Source of the DNA: Megascapheus bottae
Taxonomy: Eukaryota > Chordata > Mammalia > Rodentia > Geomyidae
Direction: 5' to 3'
Length of the DNA: 64,000 nt
NCBI GenBank assembly: GCA_024803745.1
Contig: JANJXV010000030.1
Span: 506,001-570,000 of the forward strand
This document shows, piece after piece, positions 34,001 to 49,000 of the stretch. The notes below the pieces were generated by a model, which saw only the letters and a list, made by a program, of their open reading frames with translations, had not been told where the DNA came from and did not search any database. The position numbers and the translations under genes are program-made. The stretch's first letter is position 1, and every line of letters starts with the position of its first letter.

Positions 34001-37000
34001 TAAATTTCCCATAACAATATTTTCATCCTGACTGATCAGTGTTGAAATACACGGAGTCTAATGCTTTGGGTGGAGTCCTTCAAATGTCAGCCTTCCCTCT
34101 GAGTTTCTACCTCCTTACCAAACAAGCAAGACTCTCCTCTGGGTGCTCATTAGTACCCACAGAGGAGTGGGTCTCCTCCATGCCCTCTATATCCCAGATG
34201 TGTCCCACGTGTGAGCCAGGCTGTCCCCTCCCTCTACCCCGTCACCCAGGGCGTTCACTGTGTCACTGAATCATCGGTGCCCGCCTAGCATCTGTGTTTG
34301 ATACACGAGGATTTTGTCAACATCTGGGTAATAGCGGCTTGTAGATATTAAAACCTGTAACATTGAATTAAGTGTGTGCATTTCATAATGTTGCATGGTA
34401 ATTTTCACAATGTGTTCTCTTTAAAGAGTCTTAGATCATCTGTCAGTGAAGGAATTCGAGCGGTAGATGAACGAATGTCTAAACAAGAAGACATCAGGAA
34501 AAAAAAGGTTTGCTTTAGTATCTTACCATTAAGGTATCAACTCACTAGAGTACATAGTAGTTCCAAGGTCATAGGTGTGATCTGGCTTACTCTTCTTCTC
34601 TATCACAGCCTCTCCACAGGGAACAGCCAGAGCCCACCTGTGGAGCAGTATGATATATGATCAGTGGCTCGGTGCGGGGGTGAGGTCTTCTCACGCCTTG
34701 TCTCATTAAAATCATGAGAATCAGAAGGGTGAGGGAAAGTAATTTTATTAAAACGCAAAGAAAATTGCATAATCATCTTGTGATAGAGTGCTTGCCTAGC
34801 ATGCACAAAGACCCGGGTTCAATTCCTCAGTATCACATAGACAGACAAGGCCAGAAATGGTGCTGTGGCTCAAGTGGTAGAGCTCTAGCCTTGAGAAAGT
34901 ACAAGGACAGTGCTCAGGCCCTGAGCTCAAGCCCCAGTACTAGGAAAAAAGAAAAGAATCTGGCCCAGGCCAGCTACATATCCCTATTCCTGTCTTCTCT
35001 TGCTCTCCTGATGTTAGCTTCTGAGGTAGGAAGATAGGCTGGTCTGCCATGTAGGACTCAATGTGGTGGTCTAGGTTAAAACCTCCCAGTAAACCCTTTA
35101 CAGTTTAGCAAGTGTGTCATTTTCAAAACCCCTACAGGAGGTGTTGTGCCTTTCCAAGCCCAGGGCACCTCAGAAGCTTTCCCAGTACCTGCCCAGGCTC
35201 CCCGCCTTGAGGAAGGAGGGTGTTGGCTTGAGCCCTCTGTGTTGTCCATGTTTCCACTGTAAACCTCTGCATGCACTGCCTGCCACTGTGCAGTGCCTCC
35301 TTGTTTTTCTTTTCTTTTTTAATTTTTATTTATTTAATTTATTTATTTATTTTTTTGCCAGTTGTGGGTTTGAGCTCAGGGCCTGAGCACTGTCCTTGGA
35401 CTTTCTCAAGGCTAGAGCTCTACCGCTTGAGACTCTGTGCCACTTCCAGCTTTTTTTTCTATGTATGTGGTACCAAGGAATCATACCTGGGTCTTCGTGC
35501 ATGCTAGGCAAGCACTCTACCACTAGGCCAAACTCCTGGCCCAATTTTTATTTATTTTTTTGATAGTTGTTATTTTTTAATTATTGTAATGCATAGAGGG
35601 GTCACAGTTACATTGGTCAGAGAATACATTACTTCTCACACATTGAGTAACCCCCTCACATGTTTTTGTCCCCATTTTTCTTTTCTTTTTTTAAATTATA
35701 ACAGCACAGTAACAGAATTGGAACTAGCCAAGTGCAGTAGTAGTTCATACCTGTAATTTTAGCTATTCAGGAGACGAGGTAAAAAGTCACAATACCCCAC
35801 CTCAACAGAAAAAGCTGAGTTTGATGACATGCACCTGTCATTCCTGCTGTCATGGGAAGTGTCAATAGGATTGTTGTGCCAGGCTAGCTCTGAGCAGAAA
35901 GTGAGACCCTACTTCAAAAATAACACATACCCCTAAAAGAAAAGAAAAGAGTCTGTTGTAAGACTCAAATGGCTCTGAATTCAAACCCCAGTACTGCCTC
36001 CCCATGCCACCCCCAATACAAAAGAATGGTGGAAGACTCTTGCACTAGCTTGTTCTGCAGTGTTTTCTAAGTTTATTAGCACAGTTTTAAAATCTAAAGG
36101 AAAAAAAAGCTTGTTTCAGAAACTCATTTGTCTGTTTTATTCACTTGTGTCCAGACAAATGACTTGCTTCATAACAGGTGTCCAGTAACTGGTGAATAAC
36201 TGTTCTTCAGACTCTGCTAACATTTGCCAAGAGTAGCTTCTTTAATGAATTGCCACCTCGATGTTTAGGTATATTATGCTCTGTAATTGAAGAAGGCAAG
36301 TATATTGGAAGATAAAATTAAAACAAAAAAAATGTCTTAACAGAGAAAGTATAGTGCTAAATGAAAGGTTCATTTAAGAAAGAAGAAATGGGGCCGGGAG
36401 TTTGGCCTAGTGGTTAAAGTGCTTACCTAGCATGCATGAAGACCCGGGTTCGATTCCTCGGTACCACATACATAGAAAAAAAAGCCGGAAGTGGTGCTGA
36501 GGCTCAAGTGGTAGAGCTCTAGCCTTGAGAAAGTCCAAGGACAGTGCTCAGGCCCTGAGTTCAAGCCCAGGATGGCAAAAAAAAAAAAAAAAAAAAAAAA
36601 GAAAGAAGAAATGAAAAGGAATGAGAATACAGAGTATAAGAAGACAAAAAGTGTTTTTACATTCACTTATTTTTTGTTTGACTATAAGCTTATGATAGGA
36701 TATTGAAATACACTTGTTCTAACAAAGCCAAAATTAAAACTTGTGTTCTTGGGAATTTAATATTACATAGAAAAGCTAAAAACAGAATATTAACTTTCAG
36801 CTTTGTGTTTCTCACATTTAGTATAAGGAAATAAGATGTTAGGTTCTACACCACAGTAACATATTGGGTTTTCTTTCGTTTTTATAGATGTGTGTGTTGA
36901 GGCTTATACAAGTTATTCGATCAGTTGAGAAAATTGAAAAAATCTTAAATTCTCAAGGTTCTAAAGAAACAGCTACACTGGAAGCAAGCAGGTAAATATA

Positions 37001-40000
37001 GTGAGTAGTTCACACCCAGGTTAAAAAAACATTCAAGTGAGAGCTCAGTTCAGGAGGGAAAATGGTTTATGAAATTTAGAAGATGGGTTTGCTATGCTAA
37101 TAAATTGAGGAAATGGCTAGTGGCAGTTTCTGTTGCAGCACTTAGGTGGTTTTAGGCCACAGTTGTCACCTTTCCAGGAGTCACAGGCAGATGCTCTCTG
37201 GAAGATTTTACCATTGTAATTACCTTGTCCACAGACCAGCACAGTCCTGATTGACCTTCAAGAATGGAAATAGCATCGATCTCAGAATTTTGACAGGCCC
37301 TAAAATATGACTGCTCCCTATCTAGTGGTTCAAATGCACTAGCACTATATCATTAATAGTGCAAGACACATTTTCTAGAAATAAGCAAAGAAAAAGCTTG
37401 TTCTGATTTATAGGCAGCCAGTTAGGAAAGTGGCTCGGGATATGAGGGGCACCAGTGGGAACCCCTCAGTGCCAGCCAGCGGGGCCCCAAGTCAGAGCAC
37501 TGTAGCCCTCTGCTGGGTATTGTCGCCTGTGAGTGGGGACTGTCGTAGGACATCCGATGAGGTACTGCTGGTGGGTGCCCGGCATGCCGTCAGCCCTCAA
37601 ACTTCTCTTGTTGAGGTCTACCACAACTTCTCTTCAAGTCATGTTGATGGCACTAACTTTTCTTCCTTTTCTTTCGTTCTTTTTCTCTCTCTTCTTTTTT
37701 TTTTTTTTTTGAGTGAAATAAAATACACAACCCAGCCCAAGTAGAACATGCCTGCAGTTCAAAATCCCGATCACACTCCATTAATGTGTTGGCTTTCTTT
37801 GGTTCAGGAATTAAAAATTTGGACGTGAAGGACCTAAGAGACAGTGTGTGCCATGGCTCTCACTTGATAGCTAGGGAACGGAGGAGCATCCACCCAGGAG
37901 AAGCAGTCCTTCAGCCCTAGAGTTTCCCTGCTCAGGATTAGGAGGTGCCCTCCATCCTGGTGCATTGTCCTTATCAGAGCCACTGCTGTTGTCTGTGGAT
38001 CCAGCAAGCTCTGCCTGCTCTGCCACCCACCCTCACTGACTCCTGTCCCAGTCTCCATAGTCTTTCGTAGACTGCACCTGCCCTGCATGCCAGCTCTCAA
38101 GTGCTCTTGGCAATGGTCCACTCCTGCCCCACCCCTGTGGCCATCTGATCTTAGGGCACATTGAAATCCCTCATCTGCTGGGAGACGCTGGGCTCTTACT
38201 TACACGTATAAGCCTCTCTAGCCTCAGACTTGGGTCAGCCTGACCACAGTCCCTGGTGTCCTGTATGCACCCAGCATTTGTGTGCTCAGGCGTTCTTCCC
38301 CATCCCCTGTTCTTGGCTGTTGCTGTGTTTCAGAAGGTGACACCTCCCGTTTCTCCAGGCTGGGAACCACAAGGGAATTTTGTGTATCCCATCGTAAACT
38401 CGGGCTCTCACTTGCTCAGCACACTTGATGCTCTACCAATTGAGCCATGCCAGTATCACCAGATTATTACTGGTTAGAGATAAAAATCCTTGTTGGATTA
38501 GTTAGTCTACCCAGGCTGTCTCAGAGCCTCCCGAGTAGCTGGTCTTCTAGGCAGAAACCACCATTCCCTGGCTCATCTGTCCTGCACTACTCCCACGCTG
38601 CAGCACTTGCTGCTGTGGGATCTTTTGGCTTGGGAGATGTCTGTCGCTTCCTCCTCCACTGTCTTTTCACCTGAGGGCTCGCTGGCCTCCCACCTTCTGC
38701 ACCTACCTTCAGTCACATCTTAAAGTCACTCTGTAAGTACATTTTAACCAGTCTCTCCCTGGCCATCCTTCACCACCTCTCCATTCTTCACTAGAGCTGT
38801 TTGTTCCTGCTGTGACTCCCTAAGTGTGGTGAATGCCGCTGGCATGTGTTCCAGTTTCTAGATGGCCATCTGTGTTGCTGAAAACCTTTCTTTCCCACCT
38901 CCCTTGTCTGCCCAATTCCATTGTGCATCTTCGAGTCCTGTTCAGTACTGTGCTAAGTGGGAGAAAAAACTGACTAAGCACTATAGGTTCATTTTTATAA
39001 CATGTACCATTCTGTCTCCATGGGTACTGTTCCCTTTAAATGCTGTCCTACCTCATTCCATAACAGACTGCAAGCAGAACTTGTAAAGGTTGCCTTGTAC
39101 AAACTAGTTGGAGAACTACTTCCTCCAAGACTTCTTCCCTGACCTCTGGGACAGATGCCCTGTCCCCTGGTTCCATCAGGCATCCAGGCCCCAGCAGGAA
39201 GTCTCCCTGTGGTACGACAGCCAGTGACTATGTGTGTTCCTGTAAGATTTGGATGTTGGGCCAAGTCTCACTCACACCCTCCCATTCCTGGAGTTGGAAG
39301 ATAGCTATGAAAAGGTGCCTGCCGCCTGCCACCTGCTTCCATGCATCTGGAGGAATGTTCCCACCTAAGCACAGCAGATGTTACACCCTTCCTTGCTCTG
39401 GGTCACCTAGAGATGCTTCCATTCAGATCAGCAATTTTCTCAGTGGAGTGAATGGGTAAAGCCAGAGTGTGTGTTAGTGAGCAGAGGACATACCAGGTTT
39501 GGCTGCATTTAGATGCTTTGCAGATAATCACTCTGTGTCTAGCTAGTCAGGACAGAGTCAGGGACCTTGAACATGACGGCCCTCGTAGGCTGAACTAGTG
39601 TCAATGCAGTGGTCAAGACCTGGCCACCTAAGGGTCTCAGTTCAGGAGTTCATATCATTGTGCTGTGCACATTTTCTTACTCAATGATTTCTCCGGTGGA
39701 AATGCCTTGCACTTCTTTCTGCTGTACTTCCCCTTGAGTGCCGTTGACAGGTCATAGTGTGCATTAGGAAAAGGTGCCTTCATTCCTTGGGCATGTACAG
39801 GATGAATGCCATCTCTCTAGGACTCAGAGCATAGACACCAGCTGCTTATTCTGCTGTCAGTAACATAATTTTTAAGTGAGCTGATACGTATTAGATCTAA
39901 AGCTGTTTAAAGCAATTTTATTTTTGGCTACTAGAGGCTAGTCTTATGAAGGTGACAAAAGTACTTGGCATTTTAAAAATATTAGAGGTATTTCCAGAGA

Positions 40001-43000
40001 AAATAGAGAATGGGACAAAGCTGAGGAATGAGGAAACAGGAGGCGCCCCGGAAGAGGTGGGGAAAGGTGGTGTGAGTTAGAGGATGGTGTGCCTCATTGG
40101 GTCAGCTCCTGGGCTTGAGCCCAGCCACATCTGTGCCTTGTTCTCCACCAGCTGCCCACCAGAAACAGTCTGGGCAGGTGATTCAGACGGAGACAGACTG
40201 TTGGCCCCAAAGCTAGCTTTGACTTTGTGGCATGTGGCCTTGGATTCACTGTGACAGAGCCAGACCCAGGGGTGCTGCGCCCTCATGGCAGAGGACCCGA
40301 AGTACACACTCGTAGATTTAATTCTCTGGTTGATGTCTTCCCCAGCCCACTGCTGACAGGTCAGATTTTGGAGAGGATTGCCACAGAGTTTAACCAGCTG
40401 CAGTTTCATGCTGTGCAAAGCAAGGGTATGCCACTTTTGGACAAAGTAAGACCGGTAAGCATTTTGCTAGCTTCAGTATTTTTCAGCTCTTATTCATTGG
40501 GCTTCTACTTTTTAGGTCACATTCTATAGTTTTTTTTTTTTTTTTTTTTTTTATGTGAAGACCCAGTCATGTCTCTAAATTAGAAGACTATTTCCTCCCA
40601 AAGCCTTTAGTTGGGCTTTATAAAAAAGATTTATTCTAAAGCGGGGTGCCAGTGGCTCATGCCTGTAATCCTAGCTACTCGGGAGGCTGAGATCTGAGGA
40701 TTATGGTTCAAAGCCAGCCTGGGCACAAAAGTGCATGAGACTTATCTCCAGTTAACCACCAGAAAACTGGAATGACTCTGTGGCTCAAGTTGTAGAGGGC
40801 TAACTTTGAGCTGAAGAGCTCAGGGACAGTGCCCAGGCCCAGAGTTCAAGTCCCACAATTGACCAAAAAACAAACAAAAAACCCACAATTAACTCTGTAG
40901 GTTGGGGGGGGGGAATCATACTTTTCCTCATTCTCTGATTCTGTCAGAATTCTTCTTTGATGAATTAGCAGTCTAGTTACAAAGATTATAGGGAAGAGGG
41001 AAGATTTCTTGTCTAGTTGGTTTATGTCAGTCAGGGGGCTTGAACTCTTTTTGCTTAAGACTAATGCTCTACCATTTTGAGCCACACCACCACTTCTGGT
41101 TTTCCAGAGATACAAGTCTTGGGCTTTCCTGCTGGGCTGGCTTGGAGTTGTGATCCTCAGATCTCAGCCTTCTCGGTAGCCAGGGTGACAGGCGAGAGCC
41201 AGTGGCATCTGGCTAAGAGGAAGGATTTGTGTTACACCCCAAGCAGGGCTTCAGCTCTCCTGTTTACACATCCTGTCCATCTTCTCCCAGGGCATGGCAT
41301 CGTGTGTGGATCTGCTTAGTGCTTAGAAATGGCTTTGCGGTGACCTCTGTCCCATTTCCTTGCAGCGCATAGCTGGCATCACGGCTGTGCTGCAGCAGTC
41401 TTTGGAGGGCCTCTTGCTGGAAGGCCTGCAGACCTCCAATGTGGACATCATACGGCACTGCCTGCGGACTTATGCCACCATCGACAAGACACGTGATGCT
41501 GAGGCCTTGGTTGGCCAGGTCCTGGTGAAGCCGTACGTTGATGAGGTGTGTTCTCCTTGCTCAGTGGCCTTGCTTAGGGGAGCTGCTAGCTTCTGCCCTT
41601 GGCTGGGTGTTGGGGAAAGCAGAAATTCCAGAGCCCTGCCTGCCAGGAGCCCTGTCCTTGCAAGACTAGCTGGTTTCTTGCCCTGATCTGGGTATGACCT
41701 GCTCTATCTCAACTGATAAAGGTATATCTGTCATCATAGTTCTACTAGAGTTGTAAATATGAGGATCGCAGTCCAGGCCTGCCTGGGCTAAACCATGAGG
41801 CCCTTACTCAAGAAATAAAGACTAGGGACTTGGCCCAACTAGTACAGCACCTGCCTAACATGCCTGAAGCCCTGAGTTCAAAGCCCAGTACTGCTTCCAA
41901 AAAAATTACCTCCACATTGTAGTGTGAATTGTACCCTAGAAACTGTACAGATCACTGGTCTTGTGAGGGGAAAAGCCAGTACACAGATGACACTGATGGC
42001 CAAGGAGGGTGCAGGTGCTGAGCAGGCAGTGTATAAGAGAAAGCAGCCCTATGCCCACAGGTCCTTAGCAATGGCTATGTGTGCCAAAGCTCGGAAACAG
42101 TGAAGAAGTTTCCAGGGTCAGGAAGGTGAGAAGAGCCAGACACGGAGAACATTCCTGGAACTTTGGCACCTGACGTCCCTGTGAGAGTATGGAAAGGACA
42201 TGGAAAATGGGACCCAGGGCCACAGGCCTCACAGCCCGTTACCTACACCTGCATTCAAAGGCACTCTGAGCTAGGGCTGCAGCCTCACTGGCTTGCTCCC
42301 TGCATCCTGCATTCAAAGGTATTCCTTGCCCCTGCCACAGTGTGTGCTACAGCAATTACACTTGTCTAGATCACAGGTAAGGGTGAGATCAGAAGGGGAA
42401 ATGAGACTTAAAAGTTAATTTCAGTAATTCTTCTGGCCTCATTACAATTACTGAAAAATAACGTCCTCTGCTCATACGTTTTCTTCTTTTTTTTTTTTTT
42501 TTTTGGCCAGTCCTGGGCTTGAACTCAGGGCCTAAGCACTGTCCTTGGGTTTTCTCAAGGCTAGAGCTCTACCACTTGAGCCTCAGCACCACTTCTGGCT
42601 TTTTCTAAGTATGTGGTACCGAAGAATCGAACCCGGGTCTTCGTGCATGCTAGGCAAGCACTCTACCACTAGGCCAAACTCCCAGCCATGCTCATACGTT
42701 TTCTTTGTAGTTAGCTCTGGATGGAAAAGGACAAGTGATGCCATTATGTCTTCAGCAGTTAGAGAAAATATTGGTTACTAATTTATGCCTGTTTTTCATT
42801 GATCTTAATCTAGTATACTAAAGTATTTGAACTTTCTGGCATATTAAATAAATCAGAACCCAATTTAGTTTTATTGACATTTGTATATTTATCCTGTTTA
42901 TCTCTTAACTCCCAACCTTGTACCAAAAATAAGTGAGACCTATTTTGTTCTGTCTGTCTCATGCCCAGCCTGATCTGAGTCACAGCAGAGGTGGGTCTGG

Positions 43001-46000
43001 ACTGGGCAGCAGTGGCTGGCCCCTGTACTCTCTGAGTTAAGCCTTTTGAAGGAGTCACTGTCGTTCAGTCTCAGGGGAAAGCTGATATGTGGCTTCCTAG
43101 TCTCGGGCCACTACCTCTCCAAGTTATCGCTGCCTCTCAACCTTAGGAACTGATGTGATCTATTTTATATTTTACTCTTTAGGTGGAAAGAAAGGTGGTT
43201 GTAAGGAAACCTCTTTCTGTGGTTATAGTTTATGCTTTTTTCTGTAATACATAGTTTCTGCTTCTCTTTTAAATACGTATTGTTGCTGCTGGTGATGGTC
43301 ATGGGGCTTGAACTCAAGGCCTGAGTGCTGTCCCTGAGCTCTTTCACTGAAGACTAGTGCTCTACCCCTTCCTCTTTTAATTACTTTTTGAAAGTGTTTC
43401 TTACTGGGAGAGTGAAAGAAGCGGGTGACAGTACCTGACTAAAGAAACAATAAGCTCTCTACACATCACCTTTATAGCCATCATTTAAAAACACAAATGG
43501 AAGTGTTCTTTCTCATCACAGGTGGTCAGCGAACACCTTGTGGAGTCCCAGCCTGGTGGCCTCCAGCTCCTATATGATAAACTCCTGGAGTTTGTCCCTC
43601 ACCACTGCCGCCTTCTCCGGGAAGTCACAGGCGGTGCTGTCTCTAGGTAACTGGGGGTGCCTACACTGTGCCCGGGGCTGGTCACATGAGCACGTCATTG
43701 GGATCCTGGTGATGATGCTATTTCCTGTTCCATGCTGCATTCCTGCATCCAAAACTCCCATCTTCTTCCTAAATCTTCCTAAAATGCTATCTTTTCCCTA
43801 GCTTCAGTTGGCAGTCAAAATTACATTCTTTCCATGATTCTGATCTCATGTTGTATGAATACCACCAGTTCTGTTAAATTCCAGTTTTATACTGATTGTT
43901 GAGGTCATCTTCAATTTCCCCTCTGGTAGCCAGTTTACATGACTTTCTATTTCTTTATAAATATCCTGCTCTGTTGCCACACTCCCAGTCTTGGCCAGTT
44001 GTCTGTGGCCAGAGTACACAGGGTGGTCTCTTAGTTGTGCCTGGTGTCAGGCTTGCTGCAACCCCAGCCAGCCTTGGTACTTCTGTGGTTCATAGACTAT
44101 GCCTTAAGAATCTTTGGCAGTGTCTCTGTACTCACTGACAGAGTGGAGAAGGCTTTCCATAACCTGTTCCTGGCAGCTTTCCCTGCACCTCCCCAATGTT
44201 CACACGTACATGTACTTCTGCAGTATTCCTTTTGCCTCCTTGGCCATTTCTGTGAAGTTTCTGGTCTTCCTTGCCACGCTCCAGGTTTCAGGACCCTGCT
44301 TGCAGCTCCCTTGTGTGCTGTCCCCTTTTTCCACACATCCCTTGGTGACCTTCCTAACTGACCACCAGCAACTTCAGTGTTTTTCCTCCAAATAAGACGT
44401 GTCGGGGCCGGGAGTTTGGCCTAGTGGTTAAAGTGCTTGCCTAGCATGCATGAAGACCCGGGTTCGATTCCTCGGTACCACATACATAGAAAAAAAGCCA
44501 GAAGTGGTGCTGAGGCTCAAGTGGTAGAGCTCTAGCCTTCAGAAAGTCCAAGGACAGTGCTCAGGCCCTGAGCTCAAGCCCAGGACTGGCAAAAAAAAAA
44601 AAAAAAAAAAAAAAGACGTGTCAGCTCTTCTGCTGAGGAGTCTGAATCGGGTTTCATCTTTTCTTGGCAGTCTTAATTACATGTTCCCTTTGCACATGAG
44701 GAGGGTCTGCTCTGTAGTTTAAATTCCTCCCTGCCATTCTTACCTTCCCCACATCCCCTAACAGCTAATCCCCATTCTGATGGGCAGGGAAATCTTAACT
44801 GGGCATGTGAGCGGCAGGAGCCTCTCCCCCTGCCCCCCAACCCCTTGTTTTCCTCCTGCAGTGATTGGCCAGCCTCCAGTGCTCCTGTCGGGTACTGAGG
44901 TCCTGTGATGGCCTCTCTTGGACAGAGTGGCAGAGCCTTCTTGATGACTTGTCTGTCTGGATCATTTTTCTGAGGAAAATTAATAAAACTTGTGACTTTA
45001 AACTTTCAGTTATTTTAGCAGAATATTGAGCCTCAACGTCTCAATCCAAGAGTTTAGCTACAAAACTTCATGGCTTGCTGAAATAAGACTTTACATTAAA
45101 TTTTTTATCATTGTAAAAGAAAATTGTCTTGAAACAGTATACACACAGCAGTCACAGTAGGCAGCCATTGAGATGGTATTTGCCTAGATGTTTCTAGGTC
45201 TATTTCACCGTAACCGGCATAGATTTGCTATGTGCTGGGAACAGTCCTGAGTATTTGCAAATAGAAGTTCTTGTGATGGACCTTCTTAAAGAGAAAGCTG
45301 AAGCGCAGAGGAGTTAGAGGTTTACTCTGGATCCACCATTTAAACCATGCTCACTGGCTCTGAAGTGCCTATTTGTGCCTAGTACTGAGTTGGTGACTCA
45401 AATCTAACATGCAGTGTCAAAAAATTTCAAAACAAAACATGTACACACAAAACACCTTATTCTGATATTAATTTCAGGCGTTCAGATGACATAGACAGTA
45501 ACTGAAGACGATCTTGAAGCACAGCATTGTGGGTAAACAGCAGTAGTAAGCCAGAGTAACTCATTAGCCTTGTGCTATAATTGAGTTTGGGTGGACTGTA
45601 CAGATGACTTTTCTGTGGCCTAAGTGGAGGTCGAAGAACATTAGGGCATTTGACAGAGAAGAGTTACACTGATTCTATCCAGTGGTTTTACCATGTCCTT
45701 GGTTCCCAGAGACATCAAGGTCAGAGTTTCACTGATTCAGGAGTGAGGAGAAGGCCCAGTGTAGAAACAAGCTAGCATGGGGCCAGGAGTTTAGCCTAGT
45801 GGTAGCGTGCTTGCCTAGCATGCACGAAGACCTGGGTTCAATTCCTCGGTACCACATACATAGAAAAAAGCCGAAAATGGTGCTGAGGCTCAAGTGGTAG
45901 GGCTCTAGCCTTGAGAAAGTCCAAGGACAGTGCTCAGACCCTGAGCTTAAGCCCAGGACTGGCAAAAAAAAAAAAAAAAAAAACAAGCTAGCTGACAATG

Positions 46001-49000
46001 CTTTATTCCTCTCTGTAAGTGGAGGATTTGTGGCAGAGGTGGACCCTGGCTCTTGTCTTACAGTGAGAAAGGCACCGTTGTCCCTGGATATGACTTCCTG
46101 GTGAATTCTGTCTGGCCAGAAGTGGTTCGAGGACTAGAGGAAAAGCTGCCTTCCCTCTTCAACCCTGGGGATCCCGATGTGTTTCATGAGGTACACTCTC
46201 GTCATCTTCACTCTTGGAGATGTTCTCAGAAAGATCTCTTTACACAGTCTCAATTCTGTGGATTATTTAGAATGCTAGTACAATTCAGTCTAAATACAAC
46301 TGTGACTAGTTATTGTCATTTTTTAACTGTTTTCCAAGCAGTCCTATGGCCCTCATAAAGCTAATAACTGCCATTGTTTTCCATGAAAAATTAATTTGGC
46401 GCATCTCTACAGGTAGTATGACCAGACTATGTTATTTATGCATTTAGTGTGTGTGGAGGGGGAGGTCATAGGCCTGAGCACTGTTCCTGAGCTCTTCAGC
46501 TCAAGGCTACTGCCCACAGTACCACACATATAGAAAAGGCCAGAAGTGGTACTGTGGCTCAAGTGGTAGAGTGTTACCCAGACTAGTAGGAAGAAACTTA
46601 AAATTTCTAGTTTTTACTGAACTGAAAGTCCTGTTTATGCAGCCTTCAGCAGGTTAGGTTCATGGCTTAGTAAGCTGGATTAAAAAGATTTTAGAAAGTC
46701 CAGCAGTATTGGTGGAGTTTGGGGACTGGAAAACAGGAATAGAGCTGCCTTCTTGCGGATGGCCAGGGCTCTGCATTCCCTGCTTACTAGCTTTGTTTCT
46801 GGGCAGCTACTCTTGGAGCTTAACACAAGAGAAACTGGTGTCTGGAATGGTGAAAGACTAGCCATAGTTACCTCATGGAGCTGTCGCGGGCCAGGTCAGA
46901 GCCATCGCCACCCTTCATGTGTTCATCCTCCATTCACACTGGCCTCAGAACAATACAGTACAGGGTGTAAGGTCATCCAGAGATGACCAGAGAAGTCTTG
47001 AACAAAACTTCTACCTTGAAAGCTAGAAAGCACTGGAGAAGACACTATGGTCTGTGGAGTAGCAGAATTGTGACAGTGGCAACACCACTAAAAGCATTCC
47101 CAAGATCCAGTGTAATCCCTGTTAAAATTCAATGCTGTTTTGTTGTTGTTGCTGTTGTTGCCAGTCCTGGGGCTTGAGCTCAGGGCCTGAGCACTGTCCT
47201 TGGGCTTTCTCAAGGCTAGTGCTCTACCACTTGAGCCTCAGCACCACTTCCGGCTCGTCTGTGTATCTGGTACTGAGGAATCGAACCCCAGTCTTTGTGT
47301 GTGCTAGGCAAGCACTCTACCACGAGGCCAAACTCCTGGTCCTCCACACTGTTTTTTACAAAAACAGAAAATACAAATTCTATGGAAACACAAAGGACTT
47401 CAAATAGCCAAAACAATTCAGAGCACAAACAGTGATGCTAAACTTCAAAATACTAAAAGAACTGAACTTCAAATTGTACTACAAAAAATAGCATGGTACT
47501 GACACCTAAACAGACATGAGGATAGATGGAAGCCTAAGACAGAAAGAAGCCCAAGCAGGCTCTGCATCTGATTCTTGATCAAGTGCCCAAAACATTGTAA
47601 AAACATTGTAACATTGTGCTAGCAAGCAGAGGATCTGTTGTAGAAGACAGAAAACATACCCTGATCTCACAGATCAGAGACCTTAGGGAAAACTTGAAAC
47701 TGCTAGAGGAAAATGGGAAGCACTTCAAGATGTTGCCCTGGACAGTGACTTTCTGGATAGGACTTAGGAAGTAAAAGCAAGAATTGTTAAATGCAGTTGT
47801 ATCACATTAAACAGCTACAAGAGTGGGCAAGATACCAGAGAAGGGGAGAGAAATCTGCCCAGTAGCCATCTAACAAGGGATAAACATCTATAATGTCTAA
47901 GCAACTTAAAAACGTAAACCCAAAAATAACAGTGGGCAGATGAACGGATAGTTTTGAAGTGAGGAAATACTTGAAGAAATGTTACACATGGCGGTGTAGG
48001 GCTCTACCTCATCCCAGTCAGAGTGACATCCATGAAACAGCAGTGCTGGCAAGGAGGGAGAGAGTGGGAAGAGCTCTTACCCGCTGCTGCTGGGGAGTGT
48101 AAACCGGTCCATCCACTGTGAAAACAACTGAGACTAGAACTCCTGTACAGGAGTTCCAGGCAGGCTTCATCACATAGCACCTCAAGCGCACCACGAGGCT
48201 CTGAGCATCTCACCCCCTGCGGGAGTCCTGAGGTCTCCGATGGCTCCAGAACTCTGCTGCTGACCTTCTCTGTTCCATTATGGCCTTCAGTACATGTTCC
48301 TGTTCCTAATTCTGGTGAGCTGGCTGCTGATGAGAATTCGACGATGTGCTCTTATTTTAGAAATACACCATAAGCATGGATTTTGTCAGAGGATTTGAGC
48401 AACAGTGTGGATCCCAGGCCAGTGTGAAGAGACTCCGAGCTCATCCCGCCTATCGCAGCTTCAGTAACAAGTGGAACTTGCCAGTTTATTTTCAGATCCG
48501 GTTAGTCATTCTTTCTTCACCCTATCCACCCCGGTCCATAGCCTCTTCTTTGGGTGGTGTTTGGGAAGCAGAGATGAACAGGAAGTGTTATAGATGCCAG
48601 ACTGGGAAATAGACTTCTTTTTTTTTTTTTGGTGGATCATGGGGCTACTGCCCTACCCTTGAGCGAAGCCCCACTTGACGTTTTTATACATCACTTTTCT
48701 AGTAATGGGATCCTAGGAGCTGGCTCATGTGTCCTCTATGGATTGCAACTCTCTCCTCCTCCTCCTCCTTTTCCTCCTCCTCCCCCTCTTCCTCCTCCTC
48801 TTCTTCCTCCTCTTCTTTCTCCTCTTCTTCCTCCTCCTTCCCCCCCCCGCCCCCACAGCTGTGCTTCTCTGCCGAGCTTACCTGTGGAGGAGCGGGAGGG
48901 GTTGCAGTCACTTACAGGCATCCTAGTTACTTCCTCTCCCTTGTGGCCTTTGTGGCATTTTCTGTTCTGGAAAGTGGCCTTTCCTCCTAGGTCTTATGAT

